From Sphingomonadales bacterium (GTDB taxonomy: Bacteria > Pseudomonadota > Alphaproteobacteria > Sphingomonadales > Sphingomonadaceae), in the NCBI GenBank assembly GCA_024636595.1, contig JAGXGT010000142.1:1-42164 (forward strand): a DNA stretch of 42,164 nucleotides. Reading direction: 5' to 3'. The notes under the pieces are model-generated. The model was not told where the DNA came from, searched no databases, and saw only the letters and a program-made list of their open reading frames with translations. The first letter of the stretch is position 1. Each line of letters begins with the position of its first letter. Shown here in pieces: positions 7,094 to 14,775 of the stretch. The position numbers and the translations under genes were made by a program.

Positions 7094-8455
7094 ATGAAGG
7101 AAGCTGACTTTGCCGCCTTTCTCGACAGCTTCAACCGGCTCGCCAAGCTGGATCTCGACCTTGGCAAGGCGGGCGACCCAGAAGCGGCCATGGCGCGGCT
7201 GCAGGGCTATGCCGTTCACATTCGTGTCGGTGCTGAAGTCGCAAGCAGCGCCGCGCATCAGATTGCCATACTGACGCTGGTCAACATCCTGTCGCGCTTC
7301 GCGCTCGGCGGCGTGACCCTGTCCGGCATGCTCGACGCACCGATGTTGGCGCCTTGGCCTGGTCGGACCCTGATGGCGGCGGTCGAGGGGCTTGGTGGCG
7401 CAGCTGGACAACCGGCCGATGATTGCCCCACCACCGTTGTGGGCACCGTCGACGACCTCGTCGACCGCACCGTCCAACTGACCTTTGAGGGATGGCGCGG
7501 AGGTATCGTCCCTGCAGGCGGCGCCCGGCTTGATGAGACAAAGGGGACGGCACTGTCCGCCGTGCTCGCGGCGGCGATCGGCGCGGCCGAGACCTTCGCC
7601 ATGCTGCGCGAAGAGGTCGACGCCGGCCGGCGCCTGCGGGGACTGTCGATCTGGAGGCCGGACGGTGATCAGGACTGGTTGTCGCCAGCAAGCGACGGGC
7701 CGCCGCTTCACCTTTTACCCACCCGGCTCTGGATCCTTGGGCTCGGCCATCTCGGACAGGCCTTTCTCTGGTCGCTCGCCATGTGCCCTTATGCTGATCG
7801 GGCCGAGGTGAGCCTGGTCCTTCAGGACATGGATGACATCACCCAATCAACGGCGAGTACCTCCATTCTGACTATGAAGGTGGCGCGCGGCCGAAAGACC
7901 CGCGACGTCGCCCGCACCTTGGAGGCGATGGGCTTCTCGACGGTGATCATCGAGCGGCCGTTTGACGACCAGTTCAAACGGCGACCGGAGGACCCATCGG
8001 TGCTGATTTGCGGCGTCGACAATGCCCATGCCCGCAGCCAGCTCGAAGGGCCCGGTTTTCCGCTCATCGTCGAGGCCGGGATCGGCCGGTCCGCTCAGGA
8101 CTTTCAAGCGATCCGGCTCCATACCTTCCCGTCTCGTCAAAAAGCGGCCAATCTCTGGAAGACAGAGATGATGGACGCGAAGGCAGCGGTCGCCGAAAGG
8201 CCAGGATATCAGCACCTGCGGGAGCGCGGCGTCGACGATTGCGGCTTGGCTCGGCTTGCGAGCACTGCGGTTGGCGCTCCTTTCGTCGGGACCGTGGCCG
8301 GCGTGCTGATGCTCGGTCAGATCCTGCGTTTGTTGCACGGCGACCAAGTAGATGCGGTGATCGACCTCGATCTTCGGGCACTTGATGCACGTCGGGCGGT
8401 ACCGAACGCCAATCCCTTCGCGCTCAATCCGGGGTTTCAGATTTGCGATGTCTGA
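7094..8455 (+). CDS. ThiF/E1-like modifier-activating enzyme
   Basis: This 453-residue protein is the last gene of the operon. Residues 212-260 form the nucleotide-binding Rossmann unit: LWILGLGHLGQ (glycine loop 216-221), then LVLQDMDDITQSTASTS, the equivalent of the DxDxVexSN region of E1 enzymes. LICGVDNAHAR (304-314) is the usual strand before the active site. C383 in DDCGLARLASTAVGAPFVG is the best candidate for the catalytic cysteine. Residues 1-205 are a divergent N-terminal domain without a clear motif. It should adenylate the C-terminal glycine of the 5696-6157 product with ATP. It is followed by 57 nt and then the convergent HIRAN gene. Confidence 0.88.
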   Translation: MKEADFAAFLDSFNRLAKLDLDLGKAGDPEAAMARLQGYAVHIRVGAEVASSAAHQIAILTLVNILSRFALGGVTLSGMLDAPMLAPWPGRTLMAAVEGLGGAAGQPADDCPTTVVGTVDDLVDRTVQLTFEGWRGGIVPAGGARLDETKGTALSAVLAAAIGAAETFAMLREEVDAGRRLRGLSIWRPDGDQDWLSPASDGPPLHLLPTRLWILGLGHLGQAFLWSLAMCPYADRAEVSLVLQDMDDITQSTASTSILTMKVARGRKTRDVARTLEAMGFSTVIIERPFDDQFKRRPEDPSVLICGVDNAHARSQLEGPGFPLIVEAGIGRSAQDFQAIRLHTFPSRQKAANLWKTEMMDAKAAVAERPGYQHLRERGVDDCGLARLASTAVGAPFVGTVAGVLMLGQILRLLHGDQVDAVIDLDLRALDARRAVPNANPFALNPGFQICDV

Positions 8456-8512
8456 TTGCGCGGTCGGGGGATAAGTGATCGTTCAACGCGCACGTAAACA
8501 TATAATGCTGCC

Positions 8513-9463
8513 TCAATCCCGGATAAATAGGTGTCGCTTAAGGTCTCCCAGCTTCCCTTGGAGCGCGATCCGCTTGTCTATTACCTTTCTTGCCTCATTC
8601 TCCAGCAAAGGGATTCTCCGCCGCGCCTGTTCTGCCTCAGTCTCGGTTTTGTCAGAATTGAAGATTCCCCAGAACCTTTCAACCTTTGATACCACGGAAC
8701 TCATCTCATTAAGAGCTGTGCAGATCTTTTCGTGGTGTTGCGCGAGATCGGAACATTTTCGCTCCATGGCTTGCAAGTCTGGACCGGCCTCGTCGCGCTC
8801 TAACTGAAGTTCCCTTTTTGCCGTTTCGTCGAGAACAGGCTGAGGAAAGTCGGCGTTCACGATCTTGCGCAAACCGCCGAACGCGTCGATCCAATGGCAC
8901 TCCCGACTGTGCAGCCAACGCGCCAGTTCGAGCGATCGTTTGAATTTGGGGGCTAGTTCCACCACCTTCGCAGAGAATCTAGATGAACCCAACTCACGCC
9001 ACAGCTGACGAAGTTGCGGATTCTGATGAATCCCGCGATGCAATTGATCCCAGTGTTGAGATATCCTATTTTGAACGTCCTTCGATTGTCCAATATAGAC
9101 GTCATCGCCACCCCATATGGCGTAAATACCAATGGTATGTGTTGCACATATATTCGGAGTAGGAACCCGTTGCAGGTCCTGGGTGATCGTAATCTTGGCC
9201 GAGATCGACTGCCCGACAGGCTCGCCTATCTCAATCTCGTATGTGGCACCGGAATCTAGGAGCGGAGCGATGATCGCTGCGGTTCGCCTGTCGATGTGGC
9301 CGATCGTGTCCCCTTTTACGGTGACCGCGATTGCATTTGTGTCATGAGAGTTGTGCGGTTCGCGAGCAAGGGAAGGTCGCATGTGCAACAACCGAAGGGC
9401 TTCAGTCGGGGTGAAGCCATGGTATTTCATACCAACCACGTTAGCAGTGACGGTGGTCTTCAT
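8513..9463 (-). CDS. HIRAN + GIY-YIG domain protein with coiled-coil tail
   Basis: This 316-residue protein has three parts. Residues 6-80 are a HIRAN domain: VVGMKYHG, AREPHNSHDTNAIAV, GDTIGHIDRR, a module that binds DNA 3' ends in Rad5/HLTF proteins. Residues 111-205 are GIY-YIG nuclease-like: IGIYAIWGGDDVYIGQS, NRISQH (R133, H137) and E188 as likely metal-binding glutamate. Residues 215-310 are a long charged helix, probably a coiled coil. The domain pair suggests recognition and nicking of DNA ends. It starts in a 4-bp ATGA overlap with the PD-(D/E)XK-like gene at 9460-10146, so it is the last gene of a three-gene operon. It is convergent with the E1-like gene. Confidence 0.85.
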   Translation of the reverse strand: MKTTVTANVVGMKYHGFTPTEALRLLHMRPSLAREPHNSHDTNAIAVTVKGDTIGHIDRRTAAIIAPLLDSGATYEIEIGEPVGQSISAKITITQDLQRVPTPNICATHTIGIYAIWGGDDVYIGQSKDVQNRISQHWDQLHRGIHQNPQLRQLWRELGSSRFSAKVVELAPKFKRSLELARWLHSRECHWIDAFGGLRKIVNADFPQPVLDETAKRELQLERDEAGPDLQAMERKCSDLAQHHEKICTALNEMSSVVSKVERFWGIFNSDKTETEAEQARRRIPLLENEARKVIDKRIALQGKLGDLKRHLFIRD

Positions 9464-10146
9464 TGGCTGTCAGTCGGGCGGTAGGTCGCGACATCGGGAA
9501 ACACCTCAATTATGTGTTTGGAGAGCGCATGCCCCTTTCTCAAGCCCATCACGTGCAATGCTACCTGATAGGCTGCGTCCCAAGCTTCCCGGGTCGTTGG
9601 CCCCTTCATGGCCTCATCGTTGAGGAAATTCACCAGAACCAAGTAAGCTGGCACACCTTGCTCACGAAGAAAGTGTAGGTGGGCGATCCGATTGGCAAGC
9701 TGGTAGAAATGGTCTGTCCAAGGGGCTCTTGACACCCTTGCATCTAATCTCTCTGCGCAACTGACCAGCGCCCTATTGATTCGCTCACGTGAATCTGGTC
9801 GTGCGGCTGTTCCAGGTGAACACATTTCCGCGACATGGGCCTTCGCTTCAACCAACAGAACGTCGCCACGGTCAGAAACGCCCAGCGCATCCCATTGGGG
9901 GCCGCGCTCAGGCCAAAACTCCTTGAGAGCAGGTCGCAGGTGCGATAGCCCGACGCGGTCCAGAAAGTCGCCGTCTCGGTATTCGGCAAAATCGTCATGC
10001 TCCAGCGGCGACCGCCACTCTATCCGGTTCGATCCAGAAAGCTTCGCAAGGATCGGTTCGTCCAGCGAGGTCCAGTGATCGTTCACGGCCTGCTGGATCC
10101 ACAGTAAGCTTCCCTTGGTGCCGAGCGGTTGAACAACCCGCGTCAC
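9460..10146 (-). CDS. PD-(D/E)XK-like nuclease (second gene of nuclease operon)
   Basis: This 228-residue soluble protein starts with GTG in a 4-bp GTGA overlap with the upstream gene. D86 (QWDALG), then E100 and K102 in DVLLVEAKAH, form the D-x(n)-ExK core of PD-(D/E)XK nucleases. The following region has RINRALVSCAERL and FYQLANRIAHLHFLREQG, helical segments often seen in restriction-like proteins of this size. Its stop overlaps the HIRAN/GIY-YIG start. I do not know a named family for it. It probably cleaves DNA as part of the three-gene set, with the motif visible but activity unproven. Confidence 0.75.
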   Translation of the reverse strand: MTRVVQPLGTKGSLLWIQQAVNDHWTSLDEPILAKLSGSNRIEWRSPLEHDDFAEYRDGDFLDRVGLSHLRPALKEFWPERGPQWDALGVSDRGDVLLVEAKAHVAEMCSPGTAARPDSRERINRALVSCAERLDARVSRAPWTDHFYQLANRIAHLHFLREQGVPAYLVLVNFLNDEAMKGPTTREAWDAAYQVALHVMGLRKGHALSKHIIEVFPDVATYRPTDSQ

Positions 10147-10670
10147 AGGCCGGTGGCCAGAATGGGAGTGCTTGGGATCAATTGCGCGGAGCCGGGCTGT
10201 GGGTTCCCAAAATGTGCAGCCAGTTGAAGCGTGCGAAGCAGTGGTAGGCCGGATGGCACCGCCGCTCTTTCGGGGCGGTACTTTTTGAGATGGCTCGTGA
10301 TCTCGCAGATGAAGTCGGCCACGCGAACTACGCGCCCGCCGCCAACCTCGGTTCTCACCCCTCCTGCCATCAAGAAGAGGCCGACCTGATCCAGATCGCT
10401 GGGAAGATTGAGTCCATTGAAGAGGGACGGAACGAACCGACGTCCACGCTCAAATTTGGCAGAAAATCGAGCCTCTCGTTTCTGCCACGAATCCGCATCC
10501 AGTGAGCATTCTACATGGATTAGATGACCCGTCATTGGATTAACGGCTACGATGTCGAGTTCACCTTCGTAGCCGCCCTTTGCACGCGGTCCGACCAACA
10601 CCGACTGGCGCACAAAGTAACCGCGATACTCAAGCCACTCGGCGGTCAACTGCTCCAAATGATTGCTCAC
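10143..10670 (-). CDS. PD-(D/E)XK-like protein with altered active site (first gene of nuclease operon)
   Basis: This 175-residue protein begins MSNHLEQLTAEWLEYRGYFV, an N-terminal helix typical of restriction-endonuclease-like folds. E37 and D39 (EGELDIVAVNP) are followed by E54 in HLIHVECSLD. The layout is that of a PD-(D/E)XK core, but the lysine expected two residues after E54 is serine, so the enzyme may be inactive or may use a shifted lysine (K64). The last 40 residues look unrelated to the core. It lies upstream of, and overlaps, the second nuclease gene. It could be the recognition partner of that protein. Confidence 0.7.
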   Translation of the reverse strand: MSNHLEQLTAEWLEYRGYFVRQSVLVGPRAKGGYEGELDIVAVNPMTGHLIHVECSLDADSWQKREARFSAKFERGRRFVPSLFNGLNLPSDLDQVGLFLMAGGVRTEVGGGRVVRVADFICEITSHLKKYRPERAAVPSGLPLLRTLQLAAHFGNPQPGSAQLIPSTPILATGL

Positions 10671-10771
10671 GCATCCCCCTTACCGCTTAGACTGATAGAT
10701 GTGTCATTGGGCATCTAAACATTGCAGGCTTCGCTTTTTGATATCGCCTGAGAACGCCCCTTACACTGCAT
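10671..10771. other. Intergenic region before the nuclease operon
   Basis: These 101 bp separate the DUF7662 stop (10772) from the first nuclease gene start (10670), both on the - strand. A promoter for the three-gene operon could lie here, but I see no convincing boxes and no T-tailed hairpin. Confidence 0.4.
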
Positions 10772-11146
10772 TCAACCTGTAATGGTAATCTCGATTTGCC
10801 TCGGGTCTACACCGAAGGTTGCGGCTAGCCCCGCCTTCGCCTCCGTAATTGTGAGCCGTGGAGCATCTCCGCCGCCCAATAATCGATCATCCTCGCCGTC
10901 GTCGCTACCGACATACACAAATGTCACTTTCTCGTTCTTTAAATCGAGATCGACCGCCTTCCATCCGGCAAGCTGCCAGCCGAGGCTCTGCGACCGCATC
11001 TGATTAGCCCACCATGCTTGATATGTTCTGGCGCTTGCTGGGAGCGGGACGCCGAGAACTTGCTCTACGTCCACAAAATCAGCTTCCCACCTTCCCTCAT
11101 CGAGGCCCGCTAGATGCTCAGAGAGCTTTCGGTATTTCTTACTCAT
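10772..11146 (-). CDS. DUF7662-like protein
   Basis: This 124-residue protein matches the pattern I associate with DUF7662: YRKLSEHLAGL near the N-terminus, VLGVPLPASARTYQAWWAN (31-49), then SLGWQLAGWKAVDLDL and KVTFVYVG. The function of this family is not known to me. Members often occur beside restriction and other defence genes. The C-terminal half, with LTITEAKAGLAATFGVD, has no clear match. An AT-rich palindrome lies 29 nt upstream. It may be co-transcribed with the nuclease operon 101 bp downstream, but the gap leaves that open. Confidence 0.7.
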   Translation of the reverse strand: MSKKYRKLSEHLAGLDEGRWEADFVDVEQVLGVPLPASARTYQAWWANQMRSQSLGWQLAGWKAVDLDLKNEKVTFVYVGSDDGEDDRLLGGGDAPRLTITEAKAGLAATFGVDPRQIEITITG

Positions 11147-11174
11147 ACATCACCTTCCATTAATTGATGTCTAT

Positions 11175-11190
11175 ATACATATAAATGTAT
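11175..11190. promoter_or_regulatory. AT-rich palindrome upstream of the DUF7662 gene
   Basis: ATACAT (11175-11180), spacer ATAA and ATGTAT (11185-11190) form a perfect inverted repeat centred about 36 nt upstream of the DUF7662 start codon. The surrounding TATA-like bases could also serve as a -10 region. It is an operator candidate. Confidence 0.4.
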
Positions 11191-11332
11191 GTCAACTTTA
11201 AAAATGGGTATTCTATTGACCGAGATTCAGGCCAATATCTAAAAGTGCTTTCCAATGACGATAAGATGAAGTGGCAGCGTTCCGGCACTTAGTACGGCCT
11301 CAATCATCCACAAGTCATTGAAAAAAATGTTA

Positions 11333-11385
11333 GACGCTGAGGGGTTCGAACCCACAACCCGTTGATTAAGAGTCAGCTGGGCTAC
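11333..11385 (-). pseudogene. Degenerate tRNA-Lys(CUU)-like fragment, possible attachment-site remnant
   Basis: On the - strand, 11385 to 11333 reads like the 3' two thirds of a tRNA-Lys. The anticodon arm is GCTGA CTCTTAA TCAAC (anticodon CTT, one stem mismatch). The T-arm loop is TTCGAAC with 4 of 5 stem pairs. The D-arm, 5' acceptor strand and CCA are missing, so it cannot be a working tRNA. It lies 157 bp from the serine recombinase stop. tRNA 3' fragments are typical leftovers of integration into tRNA genes. Whether this recombinase or an older integrase made it is unknown. Confidence 0.65.
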
Positions 11386-11541
11386 GGCACCTTTGACCAT
11401 TCCCGGTCTGAAAACCCGCCAGTCCGGAACCGGCCCAAAAGTAGCCATCCTGTTTTGATCTTTCGAATGCTGATTTCTATCCGGCGAACGCCATCTACCA
11501 AATCCAGAATCAGAATCCGCCATCGGGTTTAAGCAAACCCA

Positions 11542-13185
11542 TCACCAATCAGAGACTTCCATCATTTGTTCTTTCCAAAAAACGGGCCCAAACGCAGTTT
11601 GACTAATCCTGCGCCGGGTCACGCTGGCAGCCTTGCTTCCATCCAGCACTTGCTCAACAAGCTCCGGCGGCAACCAACCAATACGAACCAGTTTTCCGAT
11701 CCATTGTGGCGTCTGTTCCTTTTCGGCTGCGATTTCAGCGATGGTTCGCCCACCGACTATCTGCTCACGCACCTCAAAAGCTTCGGCCAACAACAAGGAC
11801 AGCTTTTTATCAACATAGCCAGCGCCACCGCCGTCCCCAATCACCAACCTGGTCTCGCCTCCAGTTCGAATACGAACAGCGCTCATGTTGAGACATACAT
11901 CTGCCATCGCGTTACCCAGCTCTGTCTCAGTTTTCAATCTGATCTGAACTTTGTCAGTCGCCACAACAATACCATCCACCAATTCTCCAATTGCGGATTT
12001 TGTCATGAAGGCATCAACAGTGTCCAAGCGCGTCAAAAGTGATCGTCCCTGCAAGATGCAGAATGACAGATCCGTCGGATCAAAATACTGCCCGAGTTCT
12101 GCTGGACTGGTCAGGAACGTCCGCAACCGTTCGATCACGGCATTTTCCAGATCATGTGCCGGTATCCGGATGCGCGGCCTGTCGATTGTTACATTCTCTT
12201 CAGACCCGGTGACATAATAGCGATATCGCCTGTTACCCTTGGTCGCATGATTGGGAACAAGCCTGCGGCCATATTCATCGGTAAGAAGGCCGCCCAATAT
12301 CGAAGGTGATTTAGCCCGCAGACCCTGGTTTCCGCCATTGTCATTGTTTTCAAAGCGATCCTGAACATTCTGCCACAGTGCTTCATCGATTATCGCTTCA
12401 TGCTCACCGGGCCAGATTTTTTCCTTATGGACAATCTGTCCGCGATAAATGGCATTACGCAGCAGATGCTGGAGCCCGCCTCGCGTAAATGGCACCCCGC
12501 CAACGCTCTGGCCTGTTCGATATGTGCGCTGTTTGGTCTTTATGCCAAGCTCTTCGAGTTTCTCGATTGCCGCCGCCATCGAGCCACATTCCAGATATAC
12601 CTCGAATATGCGGGTGACGGTTTCGGCTTCTGCAGGCTCCACATAGAGCTTTCGGTCTTCCAATCGATATCCCAGAGGCACCGGTCCGCCCATCCACATG
12701 CCTTTCTTCTTGGATGCCGCGATCTTGTCGCGGATCCTCTCGGAAGTGACCTCTCGTTCAAACTGCGCGAAGGAGAGAAGCACATTCAGTGTTAAACGCC
12801 CCATGCTGGTGGTGGTGTTGAACGATTGGGTAACACTGACAAAGCTGGCATCAGCGGCATCCATGATATCCACAATCTTGGCGAAGTCGGCTAATGAACG
12901 GGTGAGGCGATCAACCTTGTAAACCACAATGATATCAATGCGCCCTGCCTTCACTTCGGCCATGAGCGCTGTCAATGCAGGCCTCTCCATATTGCCGCCG
13001 CTGAATCCTCCGTCATCGTATATGGTTTCATCCAGTGACCAGCCTTCATGGGTCTGGCTCATGACATAGGCGCGGCATGCCTCTCGCTGGGCATCCAGGC
13101 TGTTAAATTCCTGATCCAGACCCTCTTCGGTCGACTTGCGGGTATAGATTGCGCAGCGGCGGTTTTTTCTCGGCTCTTCCCTCAT
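11542..13185 (-). CDS. Large serine recombinase
   Basis: This 547-residue site-specific recombinase contains an N-terminal resolvase domain: CAIYTRKSTEEG with nucleophile S18, YDDGGFSGGNMERPAL and VYKVDRLTRSLADFAKI (arginines that assemble the active site), then FAQFEREVTSERIRDKI. A recombinase domain follows (GPVPLGYR ... GGLQHLLRNAIYRGQIVHKEKIW), then a long C-terminal DNA-binding part. It would integrate and excise a DNA element by double-strand cleavage through a serine-DNA link. It starts in an ATGA overlap with the DUF2924 gene and appears intact. The cargo probably lies on its 5' side (14-18.9 kb), since that stretch has foreign-looking composition and defence genes. Confidence 0.95.
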   Translation of the reverse strand: MREEPRKNRRCAIYTRKSTEEGLDQEFNSLDAQREACRAYVMSQTHEGWSLDETIYDDGGFSGGNMERPALTALMAEVKAGRIDIIVVYKVDRLTRSLADFAKIVDIMDAADASFVSVTQSFNTTTSMGRLTLNVLLSFAQFEREVTSERIRDKIAASKKKGMWMGGPVPLGYRLEDRKLYVEPAEAETVTRIFEVYLECGSMAAAIEKLEELGIKTKQRTYRTGQSVGGVPFTRGGLQHLLRNAIYRGQIVHKEKIWPGEHEAIIDEALWQNVQDRFENNDNGGNQGLRAKSPSILGGLLTDEYGRRLVPNHATKGNRRYRYYVTGSEENVTIDRPRIRIPAHDLENAVIERLRTFLTSPAELGQYFDPTDLSFCILQGRSLLTRLDTVDAFMTKSAIGELVDGIVVATDKVQIRLKTETELGNAMADVCLNMSAVRIRTGGETRLVIGDGGGAGYVDKKLSLLLAEAFEVREQIVGGRTIAEIAAEKEQTPQWIGKLVRIGWLPPELVEQVLDGSKAASVTRRRISQTAFGPVFWKEQMMEVSDW

Positions 13186-13604
13186 GCCGCCGGCCTTCCG
13201 GTAAGGCCAAAGAACCGGGGGCCTGACCAGTGGGCCCCGGTGACCTCGCGGGCAATTTCGCTCAAGGATCGATAATGTTTGTCGCCTATCACAAAACCCT
13301 CGCCCGTCACCAGGACAACCAGTGTCCGGCCGTTCCAGCTGCGCACGAGGCGCGTACCGGGTTTAAGTTGATCAGGCGACCGAGGACCACCCCTGCCCTT
13401 CTTTACAAGCCTCCTGAGTTTGGCGATGCTCGCTGCTGACAAGCCGCCGATCACTTGCTCCTGCAATCTGTAAGCAATACCAAGACGCAGCATTCCCGAA
13501 CTGATATCCGGCGCTGGAGATCGATAGGCATGTTGCCATTCGACCCGCAGCTGCTTTTTTGGCATGGACTGCAACGACGCGATGCGTTGTTCAAGATTAT
13601 CCAT
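13182..13604 (-). CDS. DUF2924 family protein
   Basis: Starting at 13604 (MDNLEQRI...), this is a 140-residue basic protein with the DUF2924 pattern: SMPKKQLRVEWQHAY, MLRLGIAYRLQEQVIGGLS, LKPGTRLVRSWNGRTLVVLV and FVIGDKHYRSLSEIAREVTG, ending HWSGPRFFGL. Genes of this family regularly precede serine recombinases in alphaproteobacterial mobile elements and may assist recombination. A longer frame reaches 13778, but the upstream part is shadow of the DUF3489 gene. It overlaps the recombinase start by 4 bp. Confidence 0.88.
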   Translation of the reverse strand: MDNLEQRIASLQSMPKKQLRVEWQHAYRSPAPDISSGMLRLGIAYRLQEQVIGGLSAASIAKLRRLVKKGRGGPRSPDQLKPGTRLVRSWNGRTLVVLVTGEGFVIGDKHYRSLSEIAREVTGAHWSGPRFFGLTGRPAA

Positions 13605-13605
13605 A

Positions 13606-13845
13606 TCAGGCTGCCTCGATGCGATAAGTACGAGAGCCGCCTTCGGGTTTGTCGCTCGCAATTTCATAGCCGCGTTTTCGCAAGCCGGTGAGGGCGGCAC
13701 GAGCGCTATGCGGCTTCCAGGCGGTTGCCTTTGTGATATCCTCCAGGGTTGCACCCTGTTTGCGGGCGAGCATGGCAACCAGCTGGGCTGCTCGTGAACC
13801 TTTTTCCGGTTGTTCGATGGCGGTGGTCTGAGGTGTACTTGTCAT
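13606..13845 (-). CDS. DUF3489 family protein
   Basis: The likely start at 13845 gives 79 residues: SRAAQLVAMLARKQGATLED, then TAWKPHSARAALTGLRKRGYEI, then GSRTYRIEAA. This is a small winged-helix-like module of the DUF3489 family, probably DNA binding. A further ATG at 13857 is possible; longer starts lack family support. It ends 1 nt before the DUF2924 start codon, so DUF3489, DUF2924 and recombinase form one - strand cassette. A role in controlling the recombinase is a reasonable inference. Confidence 0.85.
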   Translation of the reverse strand: MTSTPQTTAIEQPEKGSRAAQLVAMLARKQGATLEDITKATAWKPHSARAALTGLRKRGYEIASDKPEGGSRTYRIEAA

Positions 13846-14070
13846 GAGTGGTTCCATTGTTGTCGGAGCCCAACATAATGCTGGCTTCCCACCACCCAAA
13901 GCCCTGAAACTCTCACGTTCAGGGCTGGTTGCGACCCTTTGGCCGCCTCCACTCACATGAACAGCAATGCTCACTTTTTTAACGAAGTCCATAAATAATT
14001 ATTCTATTTTGTAGCTTCATGCTAAATTTACAGGCGAATTATAGTATTCTCCGTTGCTGAAGGGACCCAC

Positions 14071-14769
14071 ATGCTAGTAGTTGGAAATGATATCATTGAT
14101 CGAGGACTACTGCTTGACGCAGATAAATCACATATAAGTAATGCGACTTACTATCTGACAATTGAAAAAATTATTTCAGGGGGTGACGACAAAGAAAAGT
14201 CTTCAGTTAAGATTGGACCGCGAGAGATTGTTTGGGTTGTTTCCAAAGAACGTTTCAACATTGACGACAATGATTGTATTGCGCTGGTCAGCCTAAAGAG
14301 CAGTCTTACAAAACAAGGATTGTTAGCCTTGGACACTGGTTTTGTTGATCCAGGGTTTGAGGGACCAATTGGTACGGTGCTGGTGAACTTTTCCGATAAC
14401 GATGTTTCTATTTCGAAGGGAGAGGAGTTTTTCCGAGTTATTTTCATTCCTCACGATAAACTGGATTCTGAGTTTACGAATCGTAATCAAGTGAAATTTA
14501 AATCGGTTGATGAGTACGCAAACATCCGGAAAAAGGAGATAGTACGCGACTACTCTCGAACATTTCTGAATATCGATTCAGTTGCGGAAGATGTTAAAAT
14601 TGAGATTATGAAAGACGCTACCGGCGAACTCAAAAAGGACCTCGTCATTTATTTGTGGAATCAATATTGGAAAATTATCATTCCTGGTTCAATCGTGTTG
14701 TTCCTTGGATTGAATGCTCTGCCCGACAACCTATTTGTTAAACTGGTGAAGCTATTTTTGCCCGCATAG
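14071..14769 (+). CDS. dUTPase/dCTP-deaminase superfamily protein with C-terminal membrane anchor
   Basis: This 232-residue protein starts at an ATG with GAAGGGA at 14059-14065. Residues 70-128 carry the trimeric dUTPase/dCTP-deaminase core: SLKSSLTKQGLL (74-85), GFVDPGFEGPIG (90-101) and VLVNFSDNDVSISKGEEFF. The pattern VLVN fits dUTPases better than dCTP deaminases, which have Glu there. The glycine-rich motif 5 of dUTPases is absent. Instead residues about 201-217 (KIIIPGSIVLFLGLNAL) form a membrane segment, so the protein is probably anchored at the inner membrane. The gene is clearly AT-rich compared with its neighbours, a sign of recent transfer. It is 6 bp upstream of a dCMP-deaminase-like gene, forming a pair that would act on pyrimidine nucleotides, possibly in phage defence. 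Confidence 0.75.
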   Translation: MLVVGNDIIDRGLLLDADKSHISNATYYLTIEKIISGGDDKEKSSVKIGPREIVWVVSKERFNIDDNDCIALVSLKSSLTKQGLLALDTGFVDPGFEGPIGTVLVNFSDNDVSISKGEEFFRVIFIPHDKLDSEFTNRNQVKFKSVDEYANIRKKEIVRDYSRTFLNIDSVAEDVKIEIMKDATGELKKDLVIYLWNQYWKIIIPGSIVLFLGLNALPDNLFVKLVKLFLPA

Positions 14770-14775
14770 ACGTTT

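Larger units (their letters stand above)
11147..11541. other. Gene-free stretch holding a palindrome and a tRNA-Lys-like fragment
   Basis: These 395 bases lie between the DUF7662 start and the serine recombinase stop. They hold an AT-rich palindrome at 11175-11190 and a degenerate tRNA-Lys-like fragment at 11333-11385 (- strand). An open frame at 11239-11523 translates through that fragment and I regard it as spurious. The stretch is a good place to look for one end of the recombinase-borne element. Confidence 0.6.

Noticed and set aside
11239-11523. 94-residue open frame on the - strand with QLTLNQRVVGSNPSAS
   Set aside because: This peptide is what the tRNA-Lys-like sequence gives when translated; such frames are frequent false gene calls.
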